64,000 bases of DNA from Novosphingobium sediminicola (GTDB taxonomy: Bacteria; Pseudomonadota; Alphaproteobacteria; Sphingomonadales; Sphingomonadaceae). The DNA lies in NCBI RefSeq assembly GCF_014196525.1, contig NZ_JACIDX010000008.1, positions 124,001-188,000 of the forward strand, in the 5' to 3' direction. Below, one piece after another: positions 50,211 through 58,426 of this stretch. A model generated the notes under the pieces. The model was not told the origin of the DNA and made no database searches. It saw only the letters and a program-made list of their open reading frames with translations. The translations under genes and the position numbers were made by a program. Every line of letters starts with the position of its first letter. Positions within the stretch are counted from its first letter, which is position 1.

Positions 50211-50221
50211 GCTCATGCAAA

Positions 50222-50255
50222 GGCCCGATCCAGCGCCATAAGGCCGGATCGGGCC
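50222..50255 (-). terminator. Hairpin after the minus-strand DUF465 gene
   Basis: GGCCCGATCC and GGATCGGGCC form a perfect 10-bp stem around 14 nt. Reading the minus strand, TTT follows. It probably ends the small gene at 50335-50490. Confidence 0.5.
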
Positions 50256-50334
50256 GGGTTGATCTCTAATGGTCGGGATTTCAGCGTTCAGCCGGCAGGC
50301 TAAGCCCCGCCCTCATGCTGCACGCCATGCTGCA

Positions 50335-50490
50335 TCAATGGTGCGCGATCTGGTCGCGGATCCGCAGCTTGTGGCGCTTGAGCGCCTGAAGCGTTACTGG
50401 GTCGGGGTGGGGACTCTTGAGTTCTTCGGCAATCCGGCGCTCAAGACCGGCGTGCTTATTGTGCAGGGCGTTGATGTGGGATGCTTCCAT
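50335..50490 (-). CDS. DUF465 (YdcH-like) small protein
   Basis: A 51-residue, mostly helical, charged protein. HINALHNKHAGLERRIAEEL and the ending LQALKRHKLRIRDQI match the DUF465 helical-hairpin family, whose function is unknown. GGAGGAGAG sits a few bases before the ATG at 50490 and decides the start. A second DUF465 gene lies on the opposite strand about 440 bases away. Confidence 0.85.
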   Translation of the reverse strand: MEASHINALHNKHAGLERRIAEELKSPHPDPVTLQALKRHKLRIRDQIAHH

Positions 50491-50927
50491 TTTGGACTCT
50501 CCTCCATAGGCCATAAAGCCATTGAAAGTGACCTCCGCGCCAGCGCGGCCCCCTGATCCGGCCCCATGCGAAGGTCCGATCAAGGAAACCGTGTGGTGGG
50601 TGCCACCGGCTACCCCCCTATTTGCGGACGGCTGCAGACGCCCGCCCAATCGAGGCATGACACGGCATGCCTCCTGCGGCCATGCTCGAATCGCGTCATT
50701 TCCATCGATCAGGCGCTCAAAGAAACATACTTTGACCCGCTTGCGAAGCCCCGAATATGACAATTTTAGGTAAGCCGTTTATGAGCGCGGCAAATTGTTT
50801 TTAAGCCTCGACGACCCGTGCCCCAAACTCATTTCATCGCAGTCCGCGCTGGCCCCTTGCCCCGTGGCGCGCGCGCGATTAGAGCATGACGCAAGCGGCA
50901 AGATACCCTTGGCGGGAGCAAGTTTTG
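50491..50927. other. 437-base spacer between two divergent DUF465 genes, no gene seen
   Basis: No frame here has family similarity or a good ribosome site. I see an 8-bp hairpin GAGGCATG/CATGCCTC at 50652-50673 and an AT-richer part at about 50755-50800 that probably holds the promoter of the plus-strand gene. A small RNA cannot be excluded. Confidence 0.5.
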
Positions 50928-51125
50928 GTGACCGAAGAGGAACTGCGCAAGAAACTCGATGCGCTCAGGATCGAGCATCGCGATCTGGACGCCGCCATTG
51001 ATGCCCTCACCCTTTCGGGCGCGGGCGATCAGATGCAGCTTGCCCGGCTCAAGAAGCGCAAGCTCAAGCTCAAGGATCAGATCTCGCTGATCGAGGATTA
51101 CCTGATTCCCGACATCATCGCCTGA
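50928..51125 (+). CDS. DUF465 (YdcH-like) small protein
   Basis: A 65-residue helical protein: EEELRKKLDALRIEHRDLDA, a turn, then QLARLKKRKLKLKDQISLIE and the IPDI end. It matches DUF465. I chose the GTG at 50928, preceded by GGGAG nine bases upstream, because it gives the usual family length. An in-frame ATG at 50886 would add 14 residues. The longer C-terminal tail distinguishes it from the paralogue on the other strand. Confidence 0.82.
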   Translation: MTEEELRKKLDALRIEHRDLDAAIDALTLSGAGDQMQLARLKKRKLKLKDQISLIEDYLIPDIIA

Positions 51126-51275
51126 AGGCAGTTTTCCAGCGACAGCGGTTTTTTGTCCCGCCCCTGCCCTGGGGGTGCCGCCTTGTGCGTTCCATTGGTG
51201 GCCGGATTAATGTCCAAAACCGGGAATGTCCCAAATCGGGATCAGGACTTGCCCCTAATGACATTGCAGCAAGTG

Positions 51276-51292
51276 CTAATATTTGATTAACC
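51276..51292 (+). promoter_or_regulatory. CtrA-like site directly before the DUF1465 gene
   Basis: CTAA-N7-TTAACC, one base off the CtrA consensus, ends only nine bases before the ATG. If used as an activator site, transcription would start at or near the start codon. Confidence 0.45.
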
Positions 51293-51301
51293 AATTTCAC
51301 C

Positions 51302-51763
51302 ATGAAGCACACCAGCAACATCAATCCCCGAATCGTCGAGGGGCTCTATTGCGAGGCACTGGTCCTGTCGGACGAAGTGCGCGCCGCCTTCGACCTGTCG
51401 GGGCGCATCGAGGAAACCGGGACGCATGAGGATGCCCCCCGCATCGCGCTCTCCTGTGAGGCTTTGCGCACGACAACGCGCATGATGCATGCGGTGGCCT
51501 GGTTGCTCAATCATCGCGCCTATTTCATGGGCGAACTGTCCGAATTTCAATTGCGCCGCTATGGCCGTCTGGCCCCCGATTTTCCTGCTGCCGATCCTGA
51601 AAGGCTGCTCCTGCTCAGCCCGCAGATCCGCAAGCTGATCGCCGCGACCGAGGAGTTCTACGCACGCCTGCTGCGCATCGACCGGGGCTGGCGCGAGGCG
51701 GCCCCCGGCGCCCCGCGCGCCATCGACCAGTTGCGCGCACGGCTGGGCAGCGCGGTGGCCTGA
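51302..51763 (+). CDS. DUF1465-family protein
   Basis: A 153-residue soluble helical protein of a family confined largely to alphaproteobacteria. Typical segments are VEGLYCEALVLSDEVRAAFD (about 12-31), ALSCEALRTTTRMMHAVAWL (about 49-68) and a mid-protein FMGELSEFQLRRYG. The function of the family is not established. No ribosome site is evident before the ATG. The CtrA-like site adjoining it suggests a leaderless transcript or a slightly different start. Confidence 0.85.
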   Translation: MKHTSNINPRIVEGLYCEALVLSDEVRAAFDLSGRIEETGTHEDAPRIALSCEALRTTTRMMHAVAWLLNHRAYFMGELSEFQLRRYGRLAPDFPAADPERLLLLSPQIRKLIAATEEFYARLLRIDRGWREAAPGAPRAIDQLRARLGSAVA

Positions 51764-51810
51764 GGCCTTTCCCTCGACACAGGGCGGGCAAAGCGGCATA
51801 GGCTTGCCCC

Positions 51811-52686
51811 ATGAACATGCCTCCGCGCCCATGGCCCACCGGCGAGACCGAGCGACTCGAACCGCTCGTCCGGCGCATGCTGGCCAATAATCCCAGCCCG
51901 TTTACCTTTACCGGCACGCAGACCTATCTGGTAGGCGATGCGCGCGGGCTGGCGGTGATCGATCCGGGACCGGACGATGCCGAGCATATTGACGCGCTGA
52001 TCAGCGCCATTGGCGATGCGCCGGTGCTGGCGATTATGTGCACCCATACCCACCGCGACCATTCGCCGGGCGCCGCCCCGCTGGCCGCCGCCACGGGCGC
52101 GCCGATCATCGGCTGCGCAGCCCTGACGCTGGAGGATGACGGACCGCGCGCCGACGCTGCCTTTGACACTTCCTATGCGCCCGACACGGTGTTGGCCGAT
52201 GGCGATCTGGTGCGCCTGCCTTCGGCCACGCTGATGACCGTGGCCACGCCCGGCCATACCAGCAACCACCTGTGCTTTGCCCTGATCGAAAGCGGGGCGC
52301 TGTTTACCGGCGATCACGTCATGGGCTGGTCCACCACGGTCGTCTCGCCCCCCGACGGCGATATGAGCGACTATATGATCAGCCTCGACAAGCTCTATGA
52401 GCGGGGCGACCGGGTCTATTACCCCGCCCATGGCCCGCAGATCGACAAGCCGCAACAGATGGTGCGCGGCATGATCGGCCACCGCCGGATGCGCGAGCGC
52501 CAGATCCTGCGCCTGCTGGAAACCGGGGCCAGTTCGATCGAGATCATGGTGACGCAGATGTATCCGGGGCTAGACGTTCGGCTTCACCGGGCGGCGGGGC
52601 GTTCGGTGCTGGCCCATCTGATCGACCTGCAAAGGCGCGATCTGGTGGCTCAGGCGGACGAGGATCTCTGGATATTGGCAGGCTGA
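51811..52686 (+). CDS. MBL-fold metallo-hydrolase (LACTB2/glyoxalase II-like)
   Basis: A 291-residue metallo-beta-lactamase-fold protein. The metal motif is THTHRDHS (about 75-82), with further ligands in ATPGHTSNHL (about 147-156) and LFTGDHVMGW (about 166-175) and the last His in YPAHGP. A C-terminal winged-helix-like part (about 225-290) is typical of the LACTB2-like branch. The substrate is unknown and may be a thioester or RNA. Separate transcription unit between DUF1465 and a membrane protein. Confidence 0.85.
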   Translation: MNMPPRPWPTGETERLEPLVRRMLANNPSPFTFTGTQTYLVGDARGLAVIDPGPDDAEHIDALISAIGDAPVLAIMCTHTHRDHSPGAAPLAAATGAPIIGCAALTLEDDGPRADAAFDTSYAPDTVLADGDLVRLPSATLMTVATPGHTSNHLCFALIESGALFTGDHVMGWSTTVVSPPDGDMSDYMISLDKLYERGDRVYYPAHGPQIDKPQQMVRGMIGHRRMRERQILRLLETGASSIEIMVTQMYPGLDVRLHRAAGRSVLAHLIDLQRRDLVAQADEDLWILAG

Positions 52687-52753
52687 GCCGCCATCTTGCA
52701 TGGCCCCCTCGCCTGGTGTAATATTTGGGCAACACACGTGGAGGGGAACAATC

Positions 52754-53485
52754 ATGGCCTATTCGCCGACCTCACCTGCTGCTCTGCTTTACCGTGACCG
52801 ACAGTTCTTTGCCCGCATGACCATCGGTCTTGCGCTGGTCATCGTGCTTGGCTTTGGCCAGTTCGCCGCGCTGGGGCGGGTGGATTACCGCCACGTCCCG
52901 CTCTGGTTCCATGTCCATGGCGCGCTGATGCTCAGTTGGCTGACGCTGGCGGTGGTCCAGACGCAACTGGCCGCGCGCCTTTCTTCGCCCGCGTTGGCGC
53001 TGCATCGGCGGATGGGGTGGCTGGCGCTGGCCTATATCGCGGCCATTCCGCTGGTGGGGGGCATGACGCTGCATGCCGCGATCAGCGGGCAACTGGTGCC
53101 GCCCTTCTTCACGCCCGCCTATTTTCTGGCGCTCAACGCCTGTTTCCTGCTGGGCTTTCCCGCGCTGATCCTGCTGGCGGTGCTGCGGCGGCGGGAAACG
53201 GCGTGGCATGCGCGCCTGATTATGGCCGCCAATGTGCTGCTGCTCGATCCGGCGCTGGGGCGGCTTTTGCCGATGCCTTTGCTGGGATCGAACGGCGAAT
53301 GGCTGGCCATGGCGGTCGAAATGGTGCCCTTTGCGCTGCTGGCCCGCCATGACCAGCGCCAGATGGGACATATCCACCCGGCCACCATGCTGGGCGCGAG
53401 CAGCAATATGGCGCTCCATATCCTGACCGTGCTGCTGGCCCAGAGCGCGCCGATCATCGCGCTGGCCGGTGATCTGGGGCAATAA
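52754..53485 (+). CDS. Hypothetical seven-helix membrane protein
   Basis: A 243-residue inner-membrane protein with about seven helices. Recurring histidines lie near membrane edges: LWFHVHGALMLSWL (about 53-66), LALHRRMGWLAL (about 84-95) and ETAWHARLIMAANVLL (about 148-163). This pattern resembles the DUF420/DUF2306 type, in which such residues may bind metal or haem, but I cannot assign a function. GGAGGGGAA precedes the ATG. It stands just upstream of nadA, but a poor link between the two is expected because nadA has its own ribosome site 79 bases later. Confidence 0.65.
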   Translation: MAYSPTSPAALLYRDRQFFARMTIGLALVIVLGFGQFAALGRVDYRHVPLWFHVHGALMLSWLTLAVVQTQLAARLSSPALALHRRMGWLALAYIAAIPLVGGMTLHAAISGQLVPPFFTPAYFLALNACFLLGFPALILLAVLRRRETAWHARLIMAANVLLLDPALGRLLPMPLLGSNGEWLAMAVEMVPFALLARHDQRQMGHIHPATMLGASSNMALHILTVLLAQSAPIIALAGDLGQ

Positions 53486-53563
53486 TTGCAGATTTCCCTT
53501 GGGGTCTTGCGCAATGCTCCCTATCTGGGCGGCAAAGCCAATGAACCCCAAGGGGATGTGATT

Positions 53564-54550
53564 ATGACTGCCCAGAGCGCCAGCCTCGCCGGTCTTGACC
53601 TGCGCGCCGAAATCGACCGCCTCCGCAAGGAAAAGAACGCGGTCATCCTCGCGCATTATTACCAAAAGCCGGAATTGCAGGACATTGCCGATTTCGTGGG
53701 CGATTCGCTGGAGCTGTCGCGCAAGGCGGCCGAAACGGACGCCGATGTCATCGCCTTTTGCGGCGTCAAATTCATGGCCGAGGTGGCCAAGATCCTGTCC
53801 CCGCAAAAGACCGTGATCCTGCCCGATGTGAATGCCGGTTGCAGCCTTGAGGATGCCTGTCCGCCCGAAAAGTTCAAGGCGTTCCGCGAGGCGCATCCCG
53901 ACCATATCGCCATCACCTATATCAACTGCTCGACCGAGGTGAAGGCGCTCTCCGACATCATCGTCACCTCGTCCTCGGCGGAAAAGATCCTCTCGCAGAT
54001 CCCGCGCGATCAGAAGATCATCTTTGGCCCCGATCGCCACCTTGGCGGCTATCTCTCGCGCAAGTTCGACCGCGAGATGCTGCTCTGGCCCGGCGTGTGC
54101 ATCGTGCATGAAGCCTTCAGCGAAACCGAATTGCTGAAACTGAAAGCCCAGCACCCCGGCGCGCCCATCGCCGCCCACCCCGAATGCCCGCCCACCATCG
54201 TCGATCACGCCGACTATGTGGGGTCCACCAGCGGCATCCTGAATTATGCCAAGACCATCGACGCCGATACGCTGATCGTCGCCACCGAGCCGCACATCAT
54301 CCACCAGATGCAGTTGGCCATTCCGGGCAAGACCTTCATTGGCGCGCCCGGGGCCGACGGCAACTGCAACTGCAACATCTGCCCCTATATGGCGCTCAAC
54401 ACGATGGAAAAGCTCTACATCTCGCTGCGCGACCTGACGCCGCAGATCGAGATCGAGGAAGGGCTGAGGCTCAAGGCCAAGGAAAGCCTCGACCGGATGC
54501 TGGGGATGGCTTCGGGGACTGTGGGTATGGGGGATTTGGGGGCTAGGTAA
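53564..54550 (+). CDS. nadA: Quinolinate synthase
   Basis: A 328-residue [4Fe-4S] enzyme that condenses iminoaspartate with dihydroxyacetone phosphate to quinolinate in NAD synthesis. ILAHYYQKPELQDIADFVGD (about 24-43) is the family start. Three cluster Cys lie in NAGCSLEDAC (about 91), HPECPP (about 208) and CNICPY (about 270). YINCSTEVKA and DRHLGGYL are also present. I chose the ATG at 53564 with AAGGGGA eight bases upstream, since the frame extends upstream only from a TTG. nadB and nadC are not nearby. Confidence 0.95.
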   Translation: MTAQSASLAGLDLRAEIDRLRKEKNAVILAHYYQKPELQDIADFVGDSLELSRKAAETDADVIAFCGVKFMAEVAKILSPQKTVILPDVNAGCSLEDACPPEKFKAFREAHPDHIAITYINCSTEVKALSDIIVTSSSAEKILSQIPRDQKIIFGPDRHLGGYLSRKFDREMLLWPGVCIVHEAFSETELLKLKAQHPGAPIAAHPECPPTIVDHADYVGSTSGILNYAKTIDADTLIVATEPHIIHQMQLAIPGKTFIGAPGADGNCNCNICPYMALNTMEKLYISLRDLTPQIEIEEGLRLKAKESLDRMLGMASGTVGMGDLGAR

Positions 54551-54551
54551 G

Positions 54552-54777
54552 GTTTGCCTCCGGCGGGCAAAGGGACTCGTCCCTTTGCAATCCCGTTACG
54601 GGGGGTGCGCCAAGTCGGCTAAGCCAGACTTATGTGATGGATTGAAAGCCTGCGGCGCGGAGAGGTTACCTCAAAGGCGCCGCAGGCTTTATCATTTCAA
54701 ACGCCGCGTCCGACACCCATCCGCCGACCCCATGGCGCAACGCAGACAGTAACGGGAGCGCGAGGGTCCAGACCCTC
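54552..54777. repeat. Composite palindromic element in the nadA-nusG intergenic region
   Basis: The 311-base gap holds no gene but a symmetric set of structures. There is a 9-bp hairpin GCAAAGGGA-CTCG-TCCCTTTGC (54567-54588), then CCCGTTAC (54592-54599). A central 14-bp perfect stem spans 54644-54657 with 54676-54689. GTAACGGG follows (54749-54756, the complement of the earlier 8-mer), then GAGGGTC/GACCCTC (54762-54777). The layout looks like a bimeric REP or a small transposable-element relic. Confidence 0.55.
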
Positions 54778-54806
54778 ACATTTCCCCTTTCCTTCAATCC
54801 CAAAAC

Positions 54807-54837
54807 AAAAAAGGCGGAGGAAAACCCCCGCCCTTTT
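54807..54837 (-). terminator. Terminator of secE-nusG
   Basis: On the minus strand a near-perfect GC-rich stem with a TTTT-containing loop is followed by six T (54812-54807), 24 bases after the nusG stop. Confidence 0.85.
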
Positions 54838-54861
54838 CAATCCCGAAAACCGGATGAAATC

Positions 54862-55398
54862 TTACTTCACCAGTTCGACATGTTCGAAGTCCAGCTCGAC
54901 CGGGGTCGCACGGCCAAAGATCGACACCGAGACCTTGACGCGGTTCTTGTCGAAATCCAGCTCTTCGACGATGCCGGTGAAGCTGTTGAAGGGGCCGTCG
55001 AGCACCTTGACCGAATCGCCGATTTCGAAATCGACGGCAACGTGCTTCTTGACCGTGGTGGCGACAATTTCGCGGTGGCCGAAATAGCGGGCCGCGTCGC
55101 GCTCGGAAATCGCCTGCGGTTTGCCGTTGTGGCCAAGGAAGCCGGTGACCTTGGCGGTGTTCTTGACGAGGTGATACACATCGTCATTCATGGTCAGCTT
55201 GGCCAGCACATAGCCGGGCATGGTCTTGCGCTCGACCTGGATCTTCTTGCCGCGCTTGACCTCGGTGACCTGTTCGGAAGGCACTTCGATCTGCTCGACC
55301 AACTGCGAGAGGCCAAGGCGCTCGGCTTCGGCCTGGATGGCCTCTTTGACCTTGTTTTCAAAGCCGGAATAGGCGTGGATGATATACCAGCGGGCCAT
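54862..55398 (-). CDS. nusG: Transcription termination/antitermination factor NusG
   Basis: A 178-residue NusG. The NGN domain begins [18 protein letters not shown] and includes [14 protein letters not shown]. The C-terminal KOW domain has [20 protein letters not shown] and [15 protein letters not shown]. It couples RNA polymerase with Rho and the ribosome. It follows secE by 23 bases on the minus strand, the standard order, and ends at a strong terminator. Confidence 0.97.
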   Translation of the reverse strand: MARWYIIHAYSGFENKVKEAIQAEAERLGLSQLVEQIEVPSEQVTEVKRGKKIQVERKTMPGYVLAKLTMNDDVYHLVKNTAKVTGFLGHNGKPQAISERDAARYFGHREIVATTVKKHVAVDFEIGDSVKVLDGPFNSFTGIVEELDFDKNRVKVSVSIFGRATPVELDFEHVELVK

Positions 55399-55421
55399 AT
55401 CTTACAGTTCCTATGCTTTTC

Positions 55422-55628
55422 TCAGGCGAGCGACAGCAGCGTGCGCACGATGTAGCCGAAGAGCGAATCGACGCCGAGGAAGAAGATCGCGAGGATCAGC
55501 ATCAGGATGCCGACAAAGATGCCGGTCTGAATGGTTTCCTGACGGCTCGGCCACACCACCTTGCGCGCTTCAACCTTGACCTGGTTGAAGAACTCTCCGG
55601 GAGAGACCTTAGGCTTCTTATCTTCCAT
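55422..55628 (-). CDS. secE: Preprotein translocase subunit SecE
   Basis: A 68-residue single-helix SecE. The conserved amphipathic VKVEARKVVWPSRQETIQT (about 18-36) precedes one membrane helix (about 37-60). It stabilises SecY in the protein-export channel. Position before nusG confirms it. In many genomes tRNA-Trp directly precedes secE; here a membrane-protein gene lies between them. Confidence 0.96.
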   Translation of the reverse strand: MEDKKPKVSPGEFFNQVKVEARKVVWPSRQETIQTGIFVGILMLILAIFFLGVDSLFGYIVRTLLSLA

Positions 55629-55755
55629 CGACGCAATCCTCGAATAAGCCCGAAACCGTTTTGGCCATTGCCGCCGCGCCGCCCCGGATCAGGTCCGGGA
55701 GGGGCTTTGCAAGGCTCCGATGTCGGGAGATGGCGGTGATCTAGTCCCAGTCGCC

Positions 55756-57246
55756 TTATTTTGCAAGAGGGGCCGGTTTAAGCCTCGCCAGCAAACTGCC
55801 CTGCCCGCGCCAGACCACCATGGCGCCCTCGGGCATCGTGTCGGGCGCGCGCTCGCCCACATACCACAGCCAGTCGGCTTGCCGTGCGGGGGCGAAATTG
55901 GCCAGATCCACCTTTTGCGTATGGTGCAGCAGCAGGCGCTGCGAGGGATCGTCGAAATCGCGCCCGCCCTGCTTCAACTGCAGCATATGGACATGGGGCA
56001 CCGCGAAATTGGCATTCACCAGCGCATGGCGACGCACCACCGCATAGGCGCCGATATGCTCGAAATGGTTGAGCGGCCATTGCTCGCGCGTCACCAGCAC
56101 GGCGCTGGCCACTTTGGCCCCCTGCGGCACATGGTCGAGCGCGGCCAGGATCTTTTCCATCCGCGCCGAATCATCGTGCCAGTCCTGCGTGGTGATCAGC
56201 AGCCGCGCCACATAGAGCATCACCACCGGCGTGATCGCCCAGCCCGGCGCGCGCGGCCAGCGAATCGACAGGCAGCAAATCATCAACCCGGTGGTCACCA
56301 GCCGGTAATCCGCATAATCGCCGCCCGAAATATGGCGCGGCACCGCAATCGTCATGGCCAGCAGCATCACCGCCGCCCAGCCCAGCCGCCCATCGAGCCG
56401 CCGCATCGCCGCCGCCAGCAGGAACGCCAGCGCCACCACCACCAGCGACAGGTAATCCAGCGCATAGACCGTATCGCGCATGGCCTTCAGCCAGATCGCC
56501 TGCTTATAGACCCACCAATAGGGGCCATACGAGAACGTACCCGCCGTGCCCGGCACCAGCACCATGACCACCAGCGGCGCCAGCAACGGCCAAGGCGCGA
56601 TAAACGCCCGCCAACCGCGCCCCATGCCCAGTTCATAACCGAACAGCAGCACCCCCAGCACGCCCCATGCCGACAGATGCGAGAGCCACACCACCAGCCC
56701 GATCGGCACGAACAGCGCGCTGCGCAGCCACCACACCGCCCCCTTACGGTCGAGCCACACCCAGAGCGCAAAGGCCCAAAGCGCCAGAGCCTGACCCAGC
56801 GCATAATTGAGCAGGCCGATCAGCATCATCGGCGACCATGCAAAAGGCATGGCCAGCAGCGAGGCGATGGTGACGCGCCCGTGCAATTGCCGGTCCACCG
56901 CGATCAGGCCCAGCGCGGTCAGCGGCGGGATGATCCCGGTGATGATCCGCCCGCCCGTTTCCAGCCCAAAGATCGCGGCAAAGGGGCGGATCAACAGGTC
57001 CACCCCCAGATTCCCGGTCCACGTCCAATGAAACGAATAATATTGCGCCAGATCCGCGCTGCGCCCGCCATCCAGCATCACCGCATAGCGCGCCAGATGG
57101 GCCGGATAATCGCTCATCTGCGGATAGCGCGCGACCAGAACGGGCAGGCACGAGGCCAGCGCCAGCAACACCGCGAACCAGTAAAGCCGCCTCTCTCCCG
57201 CACGCGCGGCCGAAGATAGAGCCGCCGATCGATCAATCACACGCAT
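55756..57246 (-). CDS. Hypothetical polytopic membrane protein, GT-C-like
   Basis: A 496-residue protein with roughly ten to twelve hydrophobic helices in the first 375 residues, then a soluble C-terminal part of about 120 residues. The first loop contains PQMSDYPAHLARYAVMLDG, an acidic DYPxHL motif like the catalytic loop of GT-C glycosyltransferases that use lipid-linked sugars. I do not recognise a named family. It could glycosylate lipids, polysaccharide or protein. It sits between tRNA-Trp and secE on the same strand, 127 bases before secE, so it may be independent. ATG start at 57246. Confidence 0.65.
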   Translation of the reverse strand: MRVIDRSAALSSAARAGERRLYWFAVLLALASCLPVLVARYPQMSDYPAHLARYAVMLDGGRSADLAQYYSFHWTWTGNLGVDLLIRPFAAIFGLETGGRIITGIIPPLTALGLIAVDRQLHGRVTIASLLAMPFAWSPMMLIGLLNYALGQALALWAFALWVWLDRKGAVWWLRSALFVPIGLVVWLSHLSAWGVLGVLLFGYELGMGRGWRAFIAPWPLLAPLVVMVLVPGTAGTFSYGPYWWVYKQAIWLKAMRDTVYALDYLSLVVVALAFLLAAAMRRLDGRLGWAAVMLLAMTIAVPRHISGGDYADYRLVTTGLMICCLSIRWPRAPGWAITPVVMLYVARLLITTQDWHDDSARMEKILAALDHVPQGAKVASAVLVTREQWPLNHFEHIGAYAVVRRHALVNANFAVPHVHMLQLKQGGRDFDDPSQRLLLHHTQKVDLANFAPARQADWLWYVGERAPDTMPEGAMVVWRGQGSLLARLKPAPLAK

Positions 57247-57406
57247 GGTTTAGAAGATGCCCCACAGCATTGCCCGAAGCCGCATCCCTAGCCGCAGCGG
57301 CGCGATTGGCAAGTCGGCATTCAGAAGGGAGCGGGATAAGCCGCAACGCGGCCACAACCAAACAGCGCCCCGAAGGGCTTGATAATCATGCTATCTGGGA
57401 AAACCC

Positions 57407-57482
57407 TGGCAGGAGCGGGGGGACTCGAACCCACGGCCCTCGGTTTTGGAGACCGATGCTCTACCAACTGAGCTACACTCCT
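57407..57482 (-). tRNA. tRNA-Trp (anticodon CCA)
   Basis: A 76-nt tRNA on the minus strand: acceptor AGGAGTG/CGCTCCT, D-arm TAGCTCAGTTGGTAGAGCA, anticodon loop CTCCAAA giving anticodon CCA, T-arm GGGTTCGAGTCCC, discriminator G and encoded CCA. Only tryptophan uses this anticodon. It lies upstream of the secE-nusG region. Confidence 0.96.
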
Positions 57483-57637
57483 GCAGGGTGCAGCGCCTCT
57501 AGGAGACCCTCGCGACTTTGGCAAGTGGGCAATATGCGATGAGCGCGTATTTTTTCGCGGGAACTCAAAGGCGGGGTTTGCGCTGCTTCTCCCTCTTCAC
57601 GCCCGGATGAACAGAATGCTAGACAGGCCCAGTGACG

Positions 57638-58426
57638 ATGGAAAACCCAGACCTGATTGATCCTGCCCTCTTGCTGCTGGCCTATCGCGGCGGGGTGTTT
57701 CCGATGGCCGATTCGCGCGACGATCCCGAAATCTTTTGGGTCGAGCCAAAGCGGCGGGGCATCCTGCCGCTCGATGGCTTTCGCGTTTCGCATTCGCTGG
57801 CGCGCAGTTTGCGGCGCGAGACCTTTACCGTCACCTGCAATGCCGCCTTCGACCTTGTGCTCGACGCCTGCGCCGCGCCGCGCCGCGCCGAGGCCGAGGA
57901 TGGCGGCGAAACATGGATCAGCGCGCGAATCGCGGCCTCCTATCGCGAATTGCACCGGCTGGGCCATGCCCATTCGATCGAATGCTGGATCGACGGCGCG
58001 CTGGTGGGCGGACTGTACGGCGTTGGTTTCGAGCGGGTTTTCTGCGGGGAAAGCATGTTCAGCCGCGTGCCCGATGCCTCAAAGGTGGCGCTGGCATGGC
58101 TGGTGGCGGCGCTGCGCATCGGGGGCGCCGAATTGCTCGATTGCCAGTTCATCACCACCCATCTGGCCTCATTGGGCGCGATAGAGATCCCGCAAAAACG
58201 CTATCTGGCGATGCTGCGCGAAGCGATGCGACCCAAGGAACCGGGCCTGCCGGTTCAGTCCGGGTTTTCGGGGGTGACAGGCGCGGGAGCGGGCGTGGCC
58301 TCGGCGCTGGGCGTGCCGCTTGCGCTGCCCGATGCCTTCGATACGCTCTTGGGCGCGGCGAAATCGGCCGGGTTCTCTTCCTCGCCGGGGAAGTTCATCG
58401 CGCAATCCTTGACCCAGACGTCATAG
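57638..58426 (+). CDS. aat: Leucyl/phenylalanyl-tRNA-protein transferase
   Basis: A 262-residue Aat that adds Leu or Phe to the N-terminus of proteins bearing Arg or Lys, marking them for ClpS/ClpAP degradation. LLLAYRGGVFPMADS (about 12-26), EIFWVEPKRRGILPLDGF, ETWISARIAASYRELHRLG and FCGESMFSRVPDASKVAL are the family blocks. The recognisable enzyme ends near residue 200. The last 60 residues are a Gly/Ala-rich tail that overlaps the C-terminal end of the convergent DUF2155 gene by 172 bases. ATG at 57638 chosen over a GTG six bases earlier. Confidence 0.93.
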   Translation: MENPDLIDPALLLLAYRGGVFPMADSRDDPEIFWVEPKRRGILPLDGFRVSHSLARSLRRETFTVTCNAAFDLVLDACAAPRRAEAEDGGETWISARIAASYRELHRLGHAHSIECWIDGALVGGLYGVGFERVFCGESMFSRVPDASKVALAWLVAALRIGGAELLDCQFITTHLASLGAIEIPQKRYLAMLREAMRPKEPGLPVQSGFSGVTGAGAGVASALGVPLALPDAFDTLLGAAKSAGFSSSPGKFIAQSLTQTS

